NCBI GenBank assembly: GCA_002336035.1
Contig: DDED01000100.1
Coordinates: forward strand, 612 to 9,371
From: Cellvibrionales bacterium UBA1963
GTDB taxonomy: Bacteria; Pseudomonadota; Gammaproteobacteria; Pseudomonadales; UBA7434
Direction: 5' to 3'
Length of the DNA stretch: 8,760 nucleotides
Below the pieces are notes generated by a model. The model ran no database searches. It saw nothing but the letters and a program-made list of their open reading frames with translations, and was not told the origin of the DNA. Shown piece by piece: positions 5,770-8,760 of this stretch (within the stretch, counting starts at the first letter, position 1; each line of letters begins with the position of its first letter). The position numbers and the translations under genes are program-made.

Positions 5770-7494
5770 TCACGCTAATCGTTTAAATCGCTTTTGTCTT
5801 CGATAAGGAAATACGTCAGTAACATAACCACCATCAATTTTATTTTGCAAATTCTGCCAGAATTGATAATCATAAATATCGGCATGCAACTGGTTAAACA
5901 CTCGCTTCGCTTTAGGGTTGCCAGTAAAAAACAAGCGAAACTCCTCCGGAAAAATATCGTTATCTTTCACATCAAACCAAGCTCCTGAAGCCATCTCTTG
6001 CTCTTCAGTCATCGGCTCAGGTATCTTTCGAAAATTACACTCTGCAAGCGGGCATATCTCATCGTAATCATAGAAAACGACACGGCCATGACGGGTTACA
6101 CCAAAATTCTTAAGCAACATATCGCCAGGAAATATATTAGCTGCCGCTAATTGCTTAATTGCATTACCGTATTCATCAATGGCACCATAAGTACTAGCAT
6201 CATCTGCATCAGGCAGGTATAAATTCAGTGGGGTCATTTTGCGCTCAACATAGACGTGCTTTAGAATGAGCGCATTCCCCGAAATCTCAAACATTGACGG
6301 CACCTCTTTATAAAGTTCGGCCATCATTTCATCAGAAAAACGTCGCTTATCAAAGGCCAAATATCTAAACTCATAAATATCAGCCATTCGCCCTGCTCGA
6401 TCAGAGCTTTTCACCATGCTGTATTTCTGCTCGACCTGTTTACGGGTCATGTCTTTAGGAGGCGTAAAACGATCTTTTATCACTTTATATACGTAATCAA
6501 AATCGGGCAAGGTGAATACTAGCATCACCATCCCTTTAATCCCTGGCGCCGAATTGTACTCTTGCTCAGCAGGTATTTGCTTTGTAAAGGACACTGCGTA
6601 TTGATAAAACGCTGTTTTGCCGTGCTTAGCAAAACCAATGGCTGTAAAGAGTTCAAAAATTTCTTTGTGAGGCATCATTCTTTTTAAGATAGCAACGTAT
6701 TTAGCCGGTATTGGCGCATCAACCATAAAGTAAGACCGAGTAAAACTAAATATCATACTGATTTCATCGCTGCCCAGCACCACCGTGTCAACATAAACCT
6801 GGCCGTCTTCATTGTGCATAAATGGCAATGCCACAGGAATTATTTCATCAGGCAAATCAATATAACCGATTAAGTAAGCGCCTTTATTTCTAAAAAATAC
6901 TGACTCAAAAATCTTGATAGAGATATCACCGTCTATCGGTCTAATATCAGCAAAAAAATCATTCACATAAGCGACAATCTGCTCAACATCACGATCGATA
7001 TCTTCATAGGGAATACTAAACTGAAAATGCTCCAGCATATCTTTCATTACTTGCTTTAAGCTTTTTTGATACGAAAACTCAACCAAAACTTCGTCAGCGT
7101 TAATCCCTTCTGCATCTAATTGTTTAACCCCTGCAAATACAGTACTGCTTCGGATAGCAACGTGACCAAAAACGCGGCTGAATACTGAATTAAAAAATGA
7201 TTCCGCAATTAAATTATTGGGATGGTCTTTAATCATCTCGCCATAACGAATCTTTACTTCTCGCCAACTGTCCATGCTTTTTAATTGTTCGGAAGCCAAG
7301 GACATGCACTGCTCTTCAATATCACCGATTTTTTGTTTATAGACATTTAATCGTAAGCGCATAGCCGCGTGAACATCGTGCCATTGTGCTTGTTCAAATC
7401 GCGATTGAGCCCCCAGTGTCACCTGCATAAAATCGACCATCATGGCCTCATAGCCTTCAAGGATAGTACTGGCGATCAATTCAGGTGTGTTCAT
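5770..7494 (-). CDS. aceK: Isocitrate dehydrogenase kinase/phosphatase
   Basis: A 574-residue bifunctional cytoplasmic enzyme, close to the Escherichia coli length of 578. It phosphorylates isocitrate dehydrogenase to inactivate it and removes the phosphate again, setting the branch between the TCA cycle and the glyoxylate shunt. The N-terminal regulatory half includes HPNNLIAESFFNSVFSRVFG (91-110). The kinase half has the unusual ATP loop APGIKGMVMLVFTLP (316-330), lysines in YKVIKDR (336-342), SSDRAGRMADIYEF (363-376), VYVERKMTPLNLYLP (414-428), GDMLLKNFGV (457-466) and the metal-binding FYDYDEICP (474-482, Asp476 and Asp478). All expected motifs are present. The start has GAAGA (complement of 7501-7505) 6 bases upstream. 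The gene is separated from the usual aceB-aceA neighbours by an RraA-family gene, with aceA further upstream on the same strand. It converges on the antiporter gene with 14 bases between stops. Confidence 0.98.
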   Translation of the reverse strand: MNTPELIASTILEGYEAMMVDFMQVTLGAQSRFEQAQWHDVHAAMRLRLNVYKQKIGDIEEQCMSLASEQLKSMDSWREVKIRYGEMIKDHPNNLIAESFFNSVFSRVFGHVAIRSSTVFAGVKQLDAEGINADEVLVEFSYQKSLKQVMKDMLEHFQFSIPYEDIDRDVEQIVAYVNDFFADIRPIDGDISIKIFESVFFRNKGAYLIGYIDLPDEIIPVALPFMHNEDGQVYVDTVVLGSDEISMIFSFTRSYFMVDAPIPAKYVAILKRMMPHKEIFELFTAIGFAKHGKTAFYQYAVSFTKQIPAEQEYNSAPGIKGMVMLVFTLPDFDYVYKVIKDRFTPPKDMTRKQVEQKYSMVKSSDRAGRMADIYEFRYLAFDKRRFSDEMMAELYKEVPSMFEISGNALILKHVYVERKMTPLNLYLPDADDASTYGAIDEYGNAIKQLAAANIFPGDMLLKNFGVTRHGRVVFYDYDEICPLAECNFRKIPEPMTEEQEMASGAWFDVKDNDIFPEEFRLFFTGNPKAKRVFNQLHADIYDYQFWQNLQNKIDGGYVTDVFPYRRQKRFKRLA

Positions 7495-7549
7495 TATTTT
7501 TCTTCATCCACATTCATTATTTAAATAACCGTTCATTCCTTCACAATGA

Positions 7550-7580
7550 CGGGCCGTGCAGAATAATCGATTTTGGCCCG
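7550..7580 (-). other. GC stem in the aceK-rraA intergenic region
   Basis: CGGGCC (7550-7555) pairs with GGCCCG (7575-7580), 6 GC pairs around a 19-base AT-rich loop that itself contains the palindrome AATCGATT (7565-7572). It is in the 161-base gap between rraA and aceK, about 55 bases before the aceK start. No T-tract follows on either strand, so it is not a standard intrinsic terminator. It may be a leader structure or protein site. No convincing aceK promoter was found in the gap. Confidence 0.3.
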
Positions 7581-7655
7581 ACAGTCTCCAACTTGTCAGT
7601 GTCTATGCTGCCATTGTGCCGCATGCATACGCGTCAAAACACAGCTAACAACCCA

Positions 7656-8153
7656 TTAACCAGAAAGGGCCAGTAAATTATCTTTTGCAACAATTATCCC
7701 TGTTTGGTCGGCAAAGAGGTAGTGATCAGGTTCAAAGCTTACGCCACCAAATTCCACGGGCATATTGAGCTTCCCTTTTCCTGCTTTGATGGTCTTACGG
7801 GGAACTGAAGCCAATGCCATTATGAGAATAGGCATGGAAACGATAATCTCAACATCTCTAAGGCAGCCGTTAATTAAAATCGCAGACCAGCCGTTGTCAA
7901 TCGCTGTCGCTGCGAGTTGATCGCCAAGTAAGGAGCAACGCATCGATGCACCGCCATCAACAACTAACACACGACCTTTACCGGGTAATTTCACTTGTTC
8001 AGCAACCAAAGAATTATCTTCAAAACAAGCCACAGTCGCTATTTGTCCATAGGCTTGTTGAACGCCACCGTAATGCCTAAATATAGGTGCAACAATGTCA
8101 ATCTGCTGGTCGAATTGATCACAGAGATCGGGAGTAGAAACGATTTTATGCAT
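7656..8153 (-). CDS. rraA: RraA family protein (RNase E activity regulator or class II aldolase-like)
   Basis: A 165-residue cytoplasmic protein, close to E. coli RraA at 161. The fold marks are TPDLCDQF (7-14), VAPIFRHYGG (21-30), ATVACFEDNSLV (39-50), GKGRVLVVDGGASMRCSLLGD (58-78), NGCLRDVE (95-102), and the C-terminal VEFGGVSFEPDHYLFADQTGIIV (133-155). RraA binds RNase E and inhibits RNA cleavage; related proteins are 4-hydroxy-4-methyl-2-oxoglutarate aldolases and oxaloacetate decarboxylases. Here Asp78, 20 residues, then Arg99-Asp100 make the D-X20-R-D motif of the aldolases. As I remember it, E. coli RraA does not keep this motif. The family is secure but the activity is not. The start at ATG 8153 has AAGGG (complement of 8164-8168) 10 bases upstream. 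It lies between aceA, from which it is insulated by a terminator, and aceK. Confidence 0.9.
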   Translation of the reverse strand: MHKIVSTPDLCDQFDQQIDIVAPIFRHYGGVQQAYGQIATVACFEDNSLVAEQVKLPGKGRVLVVDGGASMRCSLLGDQLAATAIDNGWSAILINGCLRDVEIIVSMPILIMALASVPRKTIKAGKGKLNMPVEFGGVSFEPDHYLFADQTGIIVAKDNLLALSG

Positions 8154-8209
8154 GCTAAAATAACCCTTCTAAACGGTTTAAATCAGTTATGAGTGTAACG
8201 TTTATTTTT

Positions 8210-8251
8210 AAAAAAAAAAGAGCCAGTGACAATATTTGTCATGCTGGCTCT
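8210..8251 (-). terminator. Rho-independent terminator of aceA
   Basis: On the minus strand a strong hairpin (complement of 8219-8251) is followed by a run of nine T's (complement of 8210-8218). The stem pairs AGAGCCAG with CTGGCTCT (8 pairs), then after a 2-base TG bulge TGACAA with TTGTCA (6 pairs), closing on a TAT loop. It starts about 43 bases after the aceA stop and ends before the rraA leader, so it should separate aceA transcription from rraA. On the plus strand there is no T-tract, so it acts in one direction. Confidence 0.93.
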
Positions 8252-8294
8252 AAAGCTAACTACAATCTACTCACTGAACATGCCCTAATAAGGC

Positions 8295-8760
8295 TTAGTC
8301 AAATTGGTTCATCGTATTATCTTTACCCGATGCTTTCAGAGCCTGCTCACCTGAAAAATACTCTTTATGATCATCACCAATATTAGAACCCGCCATCGCT
8401 TGATGCTTAACACAGGCCAGCCCTTGTCGTAATTCTTTGCGTTGAACGCCTTCAACATAAGCCAGCATGCCTTCATCACCAAAGTAACCTTTAGCTAAAT
8501 TGTCGGTTGATAATGCCGTAGTGTGGTACGTGGGCAGGGTAATTAAATGATGGAAAATACCCGACTCTCTTGCGCCATCAGCTTGAAAAGTACGAATCTT
8601 TTCATCGGCAGCTATGGCCAAATCGGTTGTATCGTAATCGATGCTCATTAAATCTTCTCGACAATACGCTGAAACATCTTTGCCTTGCTCTGACCATAGG
8701 TCAAATATTTGTTGGCGGAAATTTAACGTCCAGTTGAACGATGGTGAGTTGTTATAAACT
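8295..8760 (-). CDS. aceA: Isocitrate lyase (C-terminal part, cut by window end)
   Basis: The last 154 codons of a gene that continues past the right edge. The frame is open without interruption from base 8759, well upstream of the internal Met codon at 8648. It reads VYNNSPSFNWTLNFR (the conserved substrate-binding NxSPSFNW motif), later DEKIRTFQADGARESGIFH, then HLITLPTYHTTALSTDNLAKG, and ends in GKDNTMNQFD. This C-terminus is that of the longer, roughly 530-residue Pseudomonas/Acinetobacter type, not the roughly 434-residue E. coli type. The enzyme splits isocitrate into glyoxylate and succinate, the first step of the glyoxylate shunt. The catalytic KKCGH loop lies outside the window. A strong intrinsic terminator follows the stop. 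Finding it with aceK on the same strand fits a glyoxylate shunt cluster. Confidence 0.96.
   Translation of the reverse strand, partial: VYNNSPSFNWTLNFRQQIFDLWSEQGKDVSAYCREDLMSIDYDTTDLAIAADEKIRTFQADGARESGIFHHLITLPTYHTTALSTDNLAKGYFGDEGMLAYVEGVQRKELRQGLACVKHQAMAGSNIGDDHKEYFSGEQALKASGKDNTMNQFD

Noticed and set aside
7585..7650. Possible rraA terminator in the region after its stop
   Set aside because: Only short 4-5 base repeats (GACA/TGTC, GCATGC) without a T-tract on the minus strand.
7485..7676. Plus-strand frame of 63 codons covering the aceK-rraA gap
   Set aside because: It begins inside aceK and ends inside rraA on the opposite strand, has no start signal and no recognisable composition.
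8189..8386. Plus-strand frame of 65 codons over the terminator and the end of aceA
   Set aside because: It runs through the terminator's A-tract and antisense to aceA; clearly a shadow.
8295..8648. A separate 117-residue gene starting at the Met codon at 8648
   Set aside because: The same frame continues open to the window edge with the isocitrate lyase motif VYNNSPSFNW, so this Met is internal to aceA.

Overview
The window is an ordinary stretch of core chromosome from a gammaproteobacterium of moderately low GC. A free-living, probably aquatic relative of the Pseudomonas/Oceanospirillales/Cellvibrio group would fit. The evidence is the protein types: an Escherichia-like cobalamin-dependent MetH, a Pseudomonas-type single-chain sulfite reductase followed by DUF934, an AceK, and the long, Pseudomonas/Acinetobacter-type isocitrate lyase. 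The species assignment is inference; no rRNA or tRNA is present, and I see no mobile element, phage gene or CRISPR array.

Left part, plus strand (1-4492), sulfur and methionine. The 3' end of metH enters from the left edge and is followed after 2 bases by a small DUF2970 membrane protein. A short minus-strand gene for a 45-residue, single-span membrane protein (1902-2039) lies against them; it is easily missed but has a strong Shine-Dalgarno sequence. A regulatory region of about 290 bases follows, with a good promoter, an inverted repeat and a possible 8-codon upstream reading frame. Then come cysI (sulfite to sulfide) and an overlapping DUF934 gene, a known partner of this sulfite reductase type. 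Sulfide made here feeds cysteine and then homocysteine, the substrate of MetH, so the block is metabolically coherent. The usual third partner, cysH, is not next to DUF934.

Middle (4586-5755): a CPA2/Kef-type cation:proton antiporter that consists of the membrane domain only, with no nucleotide-binding regulatory domain. It converges with the minus-strand block across only 14 bases.

Right part, minus strand (5770-8760), glyoxylate shunt. The order of transcription is aceA (isocitrate lyase, 3' part only), a strong intrinsic terminator, an RraA-family gene, then aceK (isocitrate dehydrogenase kinase/phosphatase). AceK shuts down isocitrate dehydrogenase so that isocitrate flows to AceA. The RraA-family protein between them keeps the D-X20-R-D metal-site motif of class II pyruvate aldolases, which raises the question of whether it is an RNase E regulator or a carbon-metabolism enzyme.

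I found no clear previously undescribed system. The items most worth a second look are the small minus-strand membrane protein, the RraA-family gene inside the glyoxylate shunt cluster, and the leader region of cysI.
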